64,000 nt of DNA from positions 20,079 to 84,078 of the forward strand of contig DKZG01000033.1 of assembly GCA_002493595.1 (NCBI GenBank), written 5' to 3'. This document shows positions 1 to 7,881 of the stretch, piece by piece. The translations under genes and the position numbers were made by a program. Positions within the stretch are counted from its first letter, which is position 1; each line of letters begins with the position of its first letter. Under the pieces are notes generated by a model. It was not told where the DNA came from, searched no databases, and saw nothing but the letters and a program-made list of their open reading frames with translations. The stretch is from Ruminococcaceae bacterium UBA7080. GTDB lineage: Bacteria > Bacillota > Clostridia > Oscillospirales > Acutalibacteraceae.

Positions 1-480
1 TCATTTAGTTCAGCTACAGAAATGATATGCTTTGCCGCAGGTGTACTGATTTGTTTACTTTCATTTATTTTTTCATTTTTTATAAGACAGCGAACGGATA
101 GAGGTCATGAAGTTAAGCAGAGAATAAACGGATTTAAAATTTTCCTTGAAACTGCTCAAAAAGATCAGCTTGAGGAAATGGCAGAGAAAAATCCAAAGTA
201 CTATTATGATGTTTTGCCTTTCGCTTATGTTCTCGGTGTATCGGATGTATGGACAAAAAAGTTTGAGGGTATTGCAGTTGAACCGCCTGAATGGTTTGTT
301 GGCGGCCATTACAGTACTTTGTCTACCTATTATCTTATACATTCAGCCATGTCATCGGCGGCAAGGGCAATGACCTCTGTGCCGCAGAGCAGCGGTTCCT
401 CGAGCGGCGGATTTTCATCCGGAGGCGGAGGCGGTTTTGCCGGCGGCGGTGTCGGAGGCGGTGGCGGCGGAAGCTGGTAA
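1..480 (+). CDS. DUF2207-type membrane protein, C-terminal part
   Basis: The frame is open from the first base, so the gene starts outside the window and only its last 159 residues are seen. They show one hydrophobic segment (about residues 9-28), a soluble stretch ending in an aromatic-rich part (LPFAYVLGVSDVWTKKF), and a Ser/Gly tail ending GGGSW. A TM followed by this motif and a glycine-rich end is characteristic of DUF2207 proteins, whose function is unknown. The glycine tail is a normal family feature, not a repeat insertion. A terminator follows directly. Confidence 0.75.
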   Translation, partial: SFSSATEMICFAAGVLICLLSFIFSFFIRQRTDRGHEVKQRINGFKIFLETAQKDQLEEMAEKNPKYYYDVLPFAYVLGVSDVWTKKFEGIAVEPPEWFVGGHYSTLSTYYLIHSAMSSAARAMTSVPQSSGSSSGGFSSGGGGGFAGGGVGGGGGGSW

Positions 481-483
481 CTC

Positions 484-523
484 AAAAAAACCTATCGAAA
501 TCAGATTTTCGATAGGTTTTTTA
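484..523 (+). terminator. Intrinsic terminator of the DUF2207 gene
   Basis: A-rich strand, then inverted arms CCTATCGAAA / TTTTCGATAGG with a short loop, then a T run. It lies 4 bases after the stop codon. Confidence 0.85.
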
Positions 524-602
524 TGTTTTTTTTGCAACCTTTTGCACATTTAAATTGTTTTATTTTTGAAACCGGTTTTAACAGTGATAAGGGGATGGAG
601 CA

Positions 603-1094
603 ATGGCGGCAGTGTTTAATGAGGATATTTTTAATGAAAAATATAATAAGTATTCTGCGGCCGTTTACAAAACAGCATATCAGTATTTGCTTGATGTTCA
701 TTTAGCACAGGATATTACACAAGATGTCTTTATCAAGCTTTTTACTGCCAAAAGAGTTTTTCATGACAGCGAGCATGAAAAAAACTGGCTGCTGAGAGTA
801 ACGATAAATATGTGTAAAAACGTTCTCAGGTCAAAGGCATATCATAATCTGCAGTTAAACGATAATATTGAGCTGTATGATAATTCTTTTGAGAAAAAAA
901 GTGAGGATGGGCTTGATATGTTTGCCGAGCTTAAAAAGCTCAGTCCAAGGCAAAGAACGGCTGTCTATTTGTATTATTATGAGGGGTATGCAGTAAAGGA
1001 TATTTCAGCGTTGATGGGAGAAAAGGAAAACACGGTTAAATCGCATTTGAGCCGAGCCAGACAGAAGCTGAAAAGTATGATAGAAAAGGAGTAG
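603..1094 (+). CDS. ECF-type sigma-70 family RNA polymerase sigma factor
   Basis: A 163-residue protein of typical ECF size. Residues 8-45 resemble sigma region 2 (AVYKTAYQYLLD, then DITQDVFIKLF, the core-binding and -10 recognition helices). Residues 105-160 resemble region 4, with the helix-turn-helix DISALMGEKENTVKSHLSRAR. It would direct RNA polymerase to a specific promoter set. AAGGGGATGGAG precedes the ATG. The next gene starts 3 bases after its stop and encodes a one-TM protein, the usual sigma/anti-sigma arrangement. The inducing signal cannot be read from sequence. Confidence 0.93.
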   Translation: MAAVFNEDIFNEKYNKYSAAVYKTAYQYLLDVHLAQDITQDVFIKLFTAKRVFHDSEHEKNWLLRVTINMCKNVLRSKAYHNLQLNDNIELYDNSFEKKSEDGLDMFAELKKLSPRQRTAVYLYYYEGYAVKDISALMGEKENTVKSHLSRARQKLKSMIEKE

Positions 1095-1097
1095 CAT

Positions 1098-2174
1098 ATG
1101 GATTATTTAGATTACATTCAAAGTATTGAACCGCCGGCGATTTTGAAAGACAAAACGCAAGTGAGGGTAAAAGAGGCTATTGAAAAGCGTAATATGATAG
1201 CAAAAAAAAGGAATACATTTTTATCAGCAGCGGCCTGCTTTATTCTTATTGTCGGTATTGTGTCAGCATTAAAGAATGATAAATTGCAGCCAAACAAGCT
1301 GACAAGCGATGTTGGCTCTGTTCAAACCTCTGCTGAGATGAGCAGCGAGCAGGAGCATTTTTATGTTAAGCTTGAGGACAATAGTCATTCAAAACAAGGT
1401 GCACAAAAGATTATTCTGAACGGAAAAATTTATCTTCAGTACTGCGATAAAAGCAAAAAGGCAGGTTGGGGCGATGATAATGGAAATATTATTTTAAACA
1501 AATCGGATTTCGGAAACCCGGTTTGCACACTTAGGGGAGAAAACCTTTATGACTGGACCGAAAGCGGGATGCTTATGGATGATAATTCGGCAAAGGAAAA
1601 CCGCTTTTTGAATGCTAAGGTATATGAATATACAAAAGTGAAAAGTAATACGGTTTATATTGTTCAGACAGCGGACGAATATTATTTGTTCACTTTGAGC
1701 GGATATGTGAAAAAGCAAAGCTTTTCAGATATAATGGATACTTGCACAGCATCAGACAGCAGTAAGATTAAAAGTATACAAATCTGGCAGGATGAGGTGT
1801 ATGAATTCAAATATCGTGTTCAGGATGAGTATATTAAAGGGAATGACCTCAGGCCGATATGTGTGGGAGAAATAACAGACAGTACAAAGATTGAAGCACT
1901 GATAAATGTTTTTAAGAAACCGGTTGAAAATATTACAAATGAAGAACTCAGAGCAGGCGGATATGTTGATTTGACAAACAGCATGGAGCCTATGTGTGAC
2001 AGAGGCGAATATAATCTTGTAATCAAATTTAAAGACAATACAGAGCTTAATATGTATATCAACAAGGCATATTTTGTTACCGGTCTCGAATTTATGGACG
2101 ATTACGGAAACTATATGTGGGACAATGAAAGCTATAATATTGTTAAAGGTATTCTGGATTGCTTTATTCAGTAA
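1098..2174 (+). CDS. Membrane protein, probable anti-sigma factor
   Basis: A 358-residue protein with a short basic cytoplasmic N-terminus (about 1-40), one TM segment (about 42-59, AAACFILIVGIVSAL) and a long extracytoplasmic domain I do not recognise. It follows the ECF sigma gene by 3 bases, so the anti-sigma role is inferred from position and topology. The N-terminus lacks an obvious zinc-binding HxxxCxxC motif. The outer domain could act as sensor. A bidirectional terminator closes the pair. Confidence 0.7.
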   Translation: MDYLDYIQSIEPPAILKDKTQVRVKEAIEKRNMIAKKRNTFLSAAACFILIVGIVSALKNDKLQPNKLTSDVGSVQTSAEMSSEQEHFYVKLEDNSHSKQGAQKIILNGKIYLQYCDKSKKAGWGDDNGNIILNKSDFGNPVCTLRGENLYDWTESGMLMDDNSAKENRFLNAKVYEYTKVKSNTVYIVQTADEYYLFTLSGYVKKQSFSDIMDTCTASDSSKIKSIQIWQDEVYEFKYRVQDEYIKGNDLRPICVGEITDSTKIEALINVFKKPVENITNEELRAGGYVDLTNSMEPMCDRGEYNLVIKFKDNTELNMYINKAYFVTGLEFMDDYGNYMWDNESYNIVKGILDCFIQ

Positions 2175-2224
2175 AAGTTAAAACCGAGGTCCTTCAGCTG
2201 AGAGACCTCGGTTTTTAACTTTTA
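2173..2224. terminator. Bidirectional terminator
   Basis: Long inverted repeat with arms AAAAGTTAAAACCGAGGTC and GACCTCGGTTTTTAACTTTT, with A and T tracts on opposite sides. It serves both the sigma operon (+) and the ilvA-ridA operon (-). Confidence 0.9.
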
Positions 2225-2231
2225 TTCTGTT

Positions 2232-2603
2232 TTATAATTCTGCAATGACTTCAACTTCACAGAGTACGCCCTTCGGCAAATCCTTAACTGCAACACATGA
2301 GCGTGCAGGTTTTGAAGTGAAATACATGCCGTAAATCTTGTTAAATTCAGCAAAGTCGTTTATATCTGCCAAAAAGCAGACGGTTTTAACAACTTTATCC
2401 AGTGATGTGCCTGCAGCTTCCACTACAGCCTTGAGGTTTTTGCAAACCTGCTCAGTCTGCTCTTCAATTGTTTTGGCATCTACACTGCCGGTTTTAGGGT
2501 CAATTGCAATTTGACCGGAGGTGAATAGAAAACCATTTGCCTTAACTGCCTGCGAATAAGGTCCGATTGCACCCGGTGCGTTATTTGTTGCTACATATTC
2601 CAT
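2232..2603 (-). CDS. ridA: RidA family reactive-intermediate deaminase
   Basis: A 123-residue YjgF/YER057c/UK114 family protein (NNAPGAIGPYSQAV near the N-terminus; the conserved arginine region PARSCVAVKDLPKG near the C-terminus). RidA hydrolyses enamine/imine intermediates such as 2-aminoacrylate and 2-aminocrotonate to ketoacids. These are released by PLP dehydratases, and the gene lies 18 bases downstream of a threonine deaminase, so the chemistry and the operon agree. AAAGGAG precedes the ATG. Length is normal for the family. Confidence 0.95.
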   Translation of the reverse strand: MEYVATNNAPGAIGPYSQAVKANGFLFTSGQIAIDPKTGSVDAKTIEEQTEQVCKNLKAVVEAAGTSLDKVVKTVCFLADINDFAEFNKIYGMYFTSKPARSCVAVKDLPKGVLCEVEVIAEL

Positions 2604-2621
2604 TATAAAAACTCCTTTGTA

Positions 2622-3821
2622 TTAATCGCAAACTTCAAAGCCTGCGTCCTTAAGTGCCTGCTTAACCTGGGCAATGTGCTGATAATCCCTGGTTTCGACC
2701 CCTATGTTAAGATAGCAGTCAGTTATGTTCATATCAAGGTCTGTACTGTCATAATTAACGGATACTACATTTGCACCGAGCTGTGCAATTACCTGACTGA
2801 CACCCATAAGCTGACCGGGCTTGTCGGACAGAGCGATTTTGATATTTGCTGTTCGTCCACCCATTTTCAGACCACGCTCAATAACGCGGGAAAGTATGGT
2901 TACATCAATATTTCCGCCGGATACAAGGCAGCAAATTTTTTTGCCTGCTGTATCGGGTATCTTGCCGTTCATTACTGCGGCAACAGGCACGGCACCTGCA
3001 CCTTCGGCAACCAGCTTTTCCTGTTCCATGAGGGTTAAAATTGCAAGTGCAATTTCGTCATCGGTAACAGTGTAAATTCCGTCAACATACTTTTTAATAA
3101 GCTCAAAGGTCAGATTGCCCGGCGTTTTGACAGCAATACCATCAGCAATGGTCTGAACCTTTGGCAGGGTTTCAATTTTGTTATCGTTAATCGATTTTTC
3201 CATTGACGGTGCACCTGCTGCCTGTACGCCATAAACCTTGCAGGATGGATTAATCTGCTTAATTGTATAAGCAATTCCGGCAATAAGTCCGCCGCCGCCG
3301 ATAGGCACTACAACTGCATCGGCGTCAGGAAGTTGTTCAAGTATTTCAAGCCCGATTGTGCCTTGGCCTGCAATTACATCCGGGTCATCAAAAGGATGAA
3401 TGAATGCATATCCTTTTTCTGCCTTAAGCTCCAGTGCTTTGTTATAGGCATCGTCATATACGCCCTTGACCATGCAAACCTCTGCACCATAGCGCTTTGT
3501 AGCTTCTACCTTGCTTATCGGTGCACCGTCCGGCAGACAAATAAGCGATTTAATACCGTTTTTTGTTGCTGCCAAAGCTACACCCTGTGCATGGTTTCCG
3601 GCTGAGCAGGCTATAACACCTTTAGCCTTTTCTTCCTTTGAAAGCTGGCTGATTTTAAAATATGAACCCCTGACTTTAAATGAGCCTGTGACCTGAAGAT
3701 TTTCTGTTTTTAAATATACGTTTGTATTCGGGCAAAGATTTTTTGCCAGTATCATATCGGTTTCTCTTACAACCTCAGACAAAACCCTTTTCGCTTTGTA
3801 TACTTTATCTATAGTTAACAT
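2622..3821 (-). CDS. ilvA: Threonine ammonia-lyase with C-terminal ACT domain
   Basis: PLP-dependent fold II enzyme converting threonine to 2-oxobutanoate and ammonia. The PLP lysine lies in GSFKVRGSY (near residue 50), the substrate loop is SAGNHAQG, and a glycine-rich phosphate-binding motif follows at GGGGLIAG. Residues about 325-399 form one ACT domain (IALSDKPGQLMGVSQVIA), as in the short catabolic/TdcB-like group. I place the start at MLTIDKVY, ten codons inside the longest frame, because AGAGG sits correctly before that ATG. ridA follows in the same operon. Confidence 0.93.
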   Translation of the reverse strand: MLTIDKVYKAKRVLSEVVRETDMILAKNLCPNTNVYLKTENLQVTGSFKVRGSYFKISQLSKEEKAKGVIACSAGNHAQGVALAATKNGIKSLICLPDGAPISKVEATKRYGAEVCMVKGVYDDAYNKALELKAEKGYAFIHPFDDPDVIAGQGTIGLEILEQLPDADAVVVPIGGGGLIAGIAYTIKQINPSCKVYGVQAAGAPSMEKSINDNKIETLPKVQTIADGIAVKTPGNLTFELIKKYVDGIYTVTDDEIALAILTLMEQEKLVAEGAGAVPVAAVMNGKIPDTAGKKICCLVSGGNIDVTILSRVIERGLKMGGRTANIKIALSDKPGQLMGVSQVIAQLGANVVSVNYDSTDLDMNITDCYLNIGVETRDYQHIAQVKQALKDAGFEVCD

Positions 3822-3857
3822 TTTATCGCCTCTGAAGATTTCTGTTTTCAAGCTAAT

Positions 3858-3886
3858 ATATTACTCTTTGAAACAGTATTTGTCAA
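3858..3886 (-). promoter_or_regulatory. Sigma-A-type promoter for ilvA-ridA
   Basis: On the minus strand, TTGACA and TAATAT are separated by exactly 17 bases, about 37 bases upstream of the chosen ilvA start. Confidence 0.7.
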
Positions 3887-4048
3887 TTAAAAAGTAACTT
3901 TCCTTATTTCTGTTGCCGGTTTGATTCTTATAGTTTACATAGATACGGGAAAACCAAAGGCTGTACTTGCTTGTTTTTTATTACCATGTTTTGATAAAAT
4001 GAATCTGTTTGTCTGTTGGGCATAAGCAGCAAGTTGGTCTATTTGCTA

Positions 4049-4077
4049 TTGACTTTAAGTTTATTATATTATAAAAT
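4049..4077 (+). promoter_or_regulatory. Likely promoter of the solute-binding protein gene
   Basis: TTGACT, a 17-base spacer and TAAAAT lie 36 bases before the lipoprotein start. The rest of the 3890-4048 intergenic stretch shows no ORF or clear riboswitch. Confidence 0.5.
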
Positions 4078-4113
4078 TAAGGATGAGATATCCGAAAAGG
4101 AGGATACATAATT

Positions 4114-4971
4114 ATGAAAAAATTTAAAAGTGTGATGGCACTGATGCTTTCGGCAGTATTTGTTGCACTTTGTTTCGCCGGTTGTTCTTCGGCAGAAATT
4201 GCAGAAGAAATTACGGATGAGACTTTAATTGTTGCTTATACCGAGGAAAAGGCGCCGTTTATTTATAAGGATAAGGACGGTAAGCTGGCCGGTTTTGATG
4301 TTGAACTTATGGGTAAAATCTTCAAGGATGTTAAGAATGATTTTAAAAACTATAAATTTGTTCAGGTTGACGAAAACTATAGATTAGGTGAGGACGCAGC
4401 ATATACCGATGAAAACGGTAAAAATTATATAGCCTATGTAATGGTCGGCGGAGTTGCAAAGGACAGCGGTTCATTCAATAAAAGTCATACTTTTACTAAA
4501 AATATTATTGATAACAGAATTGTAACCATAACAGCAAAGGACAGCAAAATTACATCCTATGCTGATTTAAGCGGTGTCAAAGCCGGTGTTGTTTCTGAAG
4601 GGGCTAAAGCAGCGCTTGATAAAAATGCTGTCATAAAGAATGCAATGAAATCTGTTAAGGATTATAAAACTGCTAAGGAAGCTCTTGAGGATTTAAAGTC
4701 CGGCAAGCTGGATGCTGTTGTAATTGATGAATTTAATTTCAATGTTACAGATGAGAAAGGTAATTTCAAGGTGCTTGACGGTGAGCTTGATATAGTTAGT
4801 TACGTATATTCTTTCAAAAAATGGGATTGGTATGACGAAGCCTTTAATAAAGCTATTTATGAGCTTAAAAGTCCTGAATATAATGATAAGGATGAGTTCA
4901 CTCCGATAGTTGAAAAGTATTTCGGTTATAATGCATCGAGCTTTGATTTTGTACCGTCCGATACTAAGTAG
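4114..4971 (+). CDS. Solute-binding lipoprotein of an amino-acid-type ABC importer
   Basis: A 285-residue protein with a lipoprotein signal peptide (hydrophobic to about residue 22, lipobox FAGC), so it should be anchored outside the membrane. The rest is a periplasmic-binding-protein type 2 fold of the PBPb/SBP_bac_3 group: APFIYKDKDGKLAGFDVELM near residue 48 and KSGKLDAVVIDEFNF later. It would capture a small polar ligand, probably an amino acid. No permease or ATPase gene lies nearby, so it may be an orphan or work with a distant transporter. AAAAGGAGG precedes the ATG. Confidence 0.87.
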   Translation: MKKFKSVMALMLSAVFVALCFAGCSSAEIAEEITDETLIVAYTEEKAPFIYKDKDGKLAGFDVELMGKIFKDVKNDFKNYKFVQVDENYRLGEDAAYTDENGKNYIAYVMVGGVAKDSGSFNKSHTFTKNIIDNRIVTITAKDSKITSYADLSGVKAGVVSEGAKAALDKNAVIKNAMKSVKDYKTAKEALEDLKSGKLDAVVIDEFNFNVTDEKGNFKVLDGELDIVSYVYSFKKWDWYDEAFNKAIYELKSPEYNDKDEFTPIVEKYFGYNASSFDFVPSDTK

Positions 4972-4984
4972 AAAACAGCAGTTT

Positions 4985-5023
4985 AAAAAGACATTGACAT
5001 TTGTCAATGTCTTTTTATTTTTT
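4985..5023 (+). terminator. Intrinsic terminator
   Basis: Arms AAAAAGACATTGAC / GTCAATGTCTTTTT followed by a T-rich stretch, 14 bases after the lipoprotein gene. Confidence 0.88.
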
Positions 5024-5199
5024 ATAAAAAATTAATAAACAGATATCTGTTTTTGCGGCGGAATATTTTGAGTGTTAGATCAGTTTGAAGTTGTTTCAGA
5101 TAATTGCTTTTGTATACTGTATATTAAAAAAATATAAAAATTGTATATTGAATAGCATACAAATCGGTGATAGAATTTAAAAAACAGGAGGGAAGATGC

Positions 5200-5733
5200 A
5201 TGAAAAGTCAACAGGTTAAAAAGACAATCGGAATCAAATCCATGTGTTTCACTGCGGTAGCATGTGCGTTAGTATTTGTGTTTACATATACATTTAAAAT
5301 ACCGCTTGGAACGGGTTATACACATTTAGGTGATAGTATAATCTTCTTATCTATTGCGTTGCTCGGATCAAAAAAATCAAGCCTTGCAGCAGGTTTGGGT
5401 GCTTCGCTTGCTGATTTAATCGGCGGTTATCCTGCTTGGATTTTACCTACATTTTTTATAAAGCTGGTTATGGCATTATTGTGCGGCCTTTTTGCGGAAA
5501 AGCTGTTTAAAGGCAAGCTTTACGGATATATAATCGGTGCTGCAATTGCCGGCCTTTTTCAGATTGGCGGCTATACACTTGCTAAGCTTGTTATGTATGA
5601 CAGTGCTTATGCGTTGTCCACTCTGCCGGCATTAGTGCTTCAGAGTGCAGTCGGCATTGCTTTTGCAATTGTATTTATAGGTGTATTTAAAAAGACCAAA
5701 GCAGATGAAAAATTCAAAAGGATGGTTTCTTAA
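5200..5733 (+). CDS. ECF transporter S (substrate-capture) component
   Basis: A 177-residue integral membrane protein with about five to six TM helices. The N-terminal helix followed by a motif of the type THLGDSIIFLSIALLGSKKS and then GLGASLADLIGGYP is typical of S components of energy-coupling-factor vitamin/cofactor importers (PF07155/PF12822-like). Substrate is not readable; the shared AAT module is not in this window. The start at ATG 5200 is chosen for CAGGAGGG at 5185; a longer GTG start at 5167 has no such site. An amidohydrolase gene follows by 1 base. Confidence 0.85.
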   Translation: MKSQQVKKTIGIKSMCFTAVACALVFVFTYTFKIPLGTGYTHLGDSIIFLSIALLGSKKSSLAAGLGASLADLIGGYPAWILPTFFIKLVMALLCGLFAEKLFKGKLYGYIIGAAIAGLFQIGGYTLAKLVMYDSAYALSTLPALVLQSAVGIAFAIVFIGVFKKTKADEKFKRMVS

Positions 5734-5734
5734 T

Positions 5735-6463
5735 ATGAAAAAGATAGATGCTCATTCACATATCGGTGATTTCGGCGGCTGGGCAGGTGTTGCCTTCACA
5801 AAGGAAAAGCTCATAGAGCAAATGCGTAAGTATGATATAGAGAAAACGTTTCTTACCGGTGCATCCTTTCGTGGGAATGCTGCTGTTGCGGATGCGTTTC
5901 AATCCTATCCGGATAAAGTAGTTCCCTTTGTCTGGATTAATCCGATGCTTGATCCTGTTGAGAAAAAGCTGGACCAATATATAAATCAAGAAGGCTTTGC
6001 CGGAATCAAAATGCAGCCCCTCTTTGATTCATTTGTAGCGGATGATCCTATTGTTTATCCCGTAATGGATTTTGCGAGAGCATATGATGTACCTGTTTTT
6101 ATTCACTGTGGCCATCCGCCCTATTCTTTGCCGTGGAGCATTGCCTTGCTTGCTGAGCAGTATCCTGATGTGAAGGTTACAATGATACATATGGGTCATG
6201 GGCATGGAGTTTATATTGATGCATCTATAAAAATGGCAAAAAGATACGGTAATCTTTATCTTGAAATGAGCGGTATGCCGATGGGCTGCAAAATAAAAGA
6301 GGCATATGAAACAGTAGGCAGTGACCGAATTATGTTTGGTATTGATGCGCCGTTTCATCATCCTACCGTTGAGATACAAAAAGTGCTTACCTGCGGACTT
6401 GATGAAAAAGCACAGCAGGATGTTTTTTATAATAATGCAAAAAAACTTTTAAAAATACAGTAA
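5735..6463 (+). CDS. Amidohydrolase-family metal-dependent hydrolase
   Basis: A 242-residue TIM-barrel protein of the amidohydrolase-2 type. Metal-ligand signatures in order are DAHSH (residues 5-9, the HxH), FIHCGHPP, MIHMGHGHG and the late FGIDAPF aspartate. It probably hydrolyses or decarboxylates a small cyclic or carboxylated substrate. One base separates it from the ECF S component, so the imported compound and the enzyme substrate may be linked (inference). The start is the ATG directly after the upstream stop; the longer frame overlaps the S component. A terminator follows. Confidence 0.85.
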   Translation: MKKIDAHSHIGDFGGWAGVAFTKEKLIEQMRKYDIEKTFLTGASFRGNAAVADAFQSYPDKVVPFVWINPMLDPVEKKLDQYINQEGFAGIKMQPLFDSFVADDPIVYPVMDFARAYDVPVFIHCGHPPYSLPWSIALLAEQYPDVKVTMIHMGHGHGVYIDASIKMAKRYGNLYLEMSGMPMGCKIKEAYETVGSDRIMFGIDAPFHHPTVEIQKVLTCGLDEKAQQDVFYNNAKKLLKIQ

Positions 6464-6495
6464 TTACAGGACTTAAAAATACGCTTGAAAGCAGG

Positions 6496-6539
6496 CACGG
6501 CAGTGCGCAATTTTTCATTGCACACTGCCGTGTTTTTAT
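6496..6539 (+). terminator. Intrinsic terminator
   Basis: Arms CACGGCAGTGCGCAA / near-complementary ATTGCACACTGCCGTG, then GTTTTTA. It ends the S component-amidohydrolase operon. Confidence 0.85.
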
Positions 6540-6555
6540 CTATTAGGCTTTAACC

Positions 6556-6720
6556 TTAATGCATTATAGTATCTTTATGTTTTAATGCATTTTCATAATA
6601 TTCACGCGGGGTTTGGTAAATCCCCTTTTTTATAAGAGTTTCCTGCAAAACATTTTCTACATGTTCACCGTCAACATCAAACATATCGCAAAATGTTTTT
6701 ATAAGCTCGGAATAAGTCAT
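6556..6720 (-). CDS. Small protein (54 residues), last gene of the thiI operon
   Basis: A short frame starting MTYSELIKTFCDMFDVDGEH and ending in a charged helix (REYYENALKHKDTIMH). It starts 3 bases after the stop of the sortase-like gene and is preceded by GAGAGG, so it is very likely translated. The sequence looks like a small soluble helical protein. I do not recognise a family, and no Cys pair or TM is present. Its role is unknown; position alone ties it to the operon. Confidence 0.65.
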   Translation of the reverse strand: MTYSELIKTFCDMFDVDGEHVENVLQETLIKKGIYQTPREYYENALKHKDTIMH

Positions 6721-6723
6721 TAG

Positions 6724-7881
6724 CTACCTCTCTTTTTTTGAACTGAAATCGTCTATTGTTTTCTGAAGAATTGTTTCATTTTCAGCATCATCTGTTATGA
6801 TGATTTCAGGATACCATTTTTTTGAAAATCTGTACGGATTTTTCAGATTTTGCTCATCATAGATTATTTGTTGATAACGAATGTCATCTGCGGCTTTTGC
6901 CTTAGCAACAGCTTTTTCGCTGCTGTTTTCACAAAGCACCCCAACGATAACAAATCGAAAATCCTTCTTGTAATCCGTGGGGCATGAAACAGTAAGCAAA
7001 ATATCATTTCCTGTTATATTTATATTTGTGCTGTAAAGAAATCTGTTATCAAGTCTGGATGAAAATTCTCTGACAGAGTCACTTGTCATCTTTTCCGTAA
7101 CATTGTATGGAAAAATATATCCGTCATCATCCTCAGCTTTTGTATTTGTATAAAATGCACCCACGATTTTAAAATTATATTCTTCAAATAAATCTGAATA
7201 TTTTATGAAACCGTTTGACTCGTTATATGATTCAGCTGTTGAATAATGCTTTTCAAGCTCCTTGCTGTCGGAATAAACAACATAGTTAAAACGGGTGGCG
7301 CCCTTTTCTGTTGCCTGAGCGGATAAAGGTTTTTTATTATCGCTGCTGACAGCACCTTTAAGGTGAATATCTTCTATTTCAATATAACCGACAGTGTCAG
7401 GATTTTTGCCTAAAATATCACAATATTTTTCAAGCATACCTACGCGGAAGGTTACATTTGGATATTTTTCTTCATATGGTTTAAGATATGCGCTTTTTGA
7501 TTGTTTGACAGCAAAGGAGATGCCGAATATAATTGCTGCTGCAGCAATTATGCAGACAAGGGCAATAAGAACCTTTTTGTTAAATACAGCATGTTTGATT
7601 TTAATCATTGCAGCGTGTATTTTGTCTTTTTGTTTTGCTCTTTTTTCAGCCCTTTCATTTTGGATAGCGTCAAGCTCTTCGGGAGTTTTAGCAGCTTTTT
7701 TTCGCTTTTCTTTTCGTGATTTATGACTGCTTTTTTCATCGTTGTCGCTTTTTGCAAAGTCAATTATATCTTCTCTTCGCTTTGGCGGTTCTAATGGTTC
7801 AACAGGCGTATTTTCACGATTTTCCCTTCGTGCTTTAAAATCAGAGAGAATTTCCTCAATACTGTCTTTATTATCGTTCAT
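6724..7881 (-). CDS. Degenerate sortase-B-like membrane protein
   Basis: A 385-residue protein: highly charged, Lys/Glu-rich cytoplasmic N-terminus (1-100), one TM (about 104-125), then an outer domain resembling class B sortases. Matches include EKYCDILGKNPDTVGYIEIE (151-170), an HYS...FIKYSDLFEEYNFKIVGAF stretch, and a Cys300/Arg309 pair in LLTVSCPTDYKKDFRF. The catalytic histidine expected in a YGHN-like motif is missing; that place reads VVYSDS (201-206). Transpeptidase activity is therefore doubtful. The start overlaps the thiI stop by 1 base. It could be a structural or regulatory relative of sortases. Confidence 0.72.
   Translation of the reverse strand: MNDNKDSIEEILSDFKARRENRENTPVEPLEPPKRREDIIDFAKSDNDEKSSHKSRKEKRKKAAKTPEELDAIQNERAEKRAKQKDKIHAAMIKIKHAVFNKKVLIALVCIIAAAAIIFGISFAVKQSKSAYLKPYEEKYPNVTFRVGMLEKYCDILGKNPDTVGYIEIEDIHLKGAVSSDNKKPLSAQATEKGATRFNYVVYSDSKELEKHYSTAESYNESNGFIKYSDLFEEYNFKIVGAFYTNTKAEDDDGYIFPYNVTEKMTSDSVREFSSRLDNRFLYSTNINITGNDILLTVSCPTDYKKDFRFVIVGVLCENSSEKAVAKAKAADDIRYQQIIYDEQNLKNPYRFSKKWYPEIIITDDAENETILQKTIDDFSSKKER

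Noticed and set aside
360..480. Gly-rich repeat as a possible tandem-repeat insertion
   Set aside because: A glycine-rich C-terminus is normal for DUF2207 proteins.
5024..5199. Riboswitch before the ECF S component
   Set aside because: I looked for cobalamin, thiamine, riboflavin and preQ1-type cores and saw only AT-rich sequence without consistent pairing.
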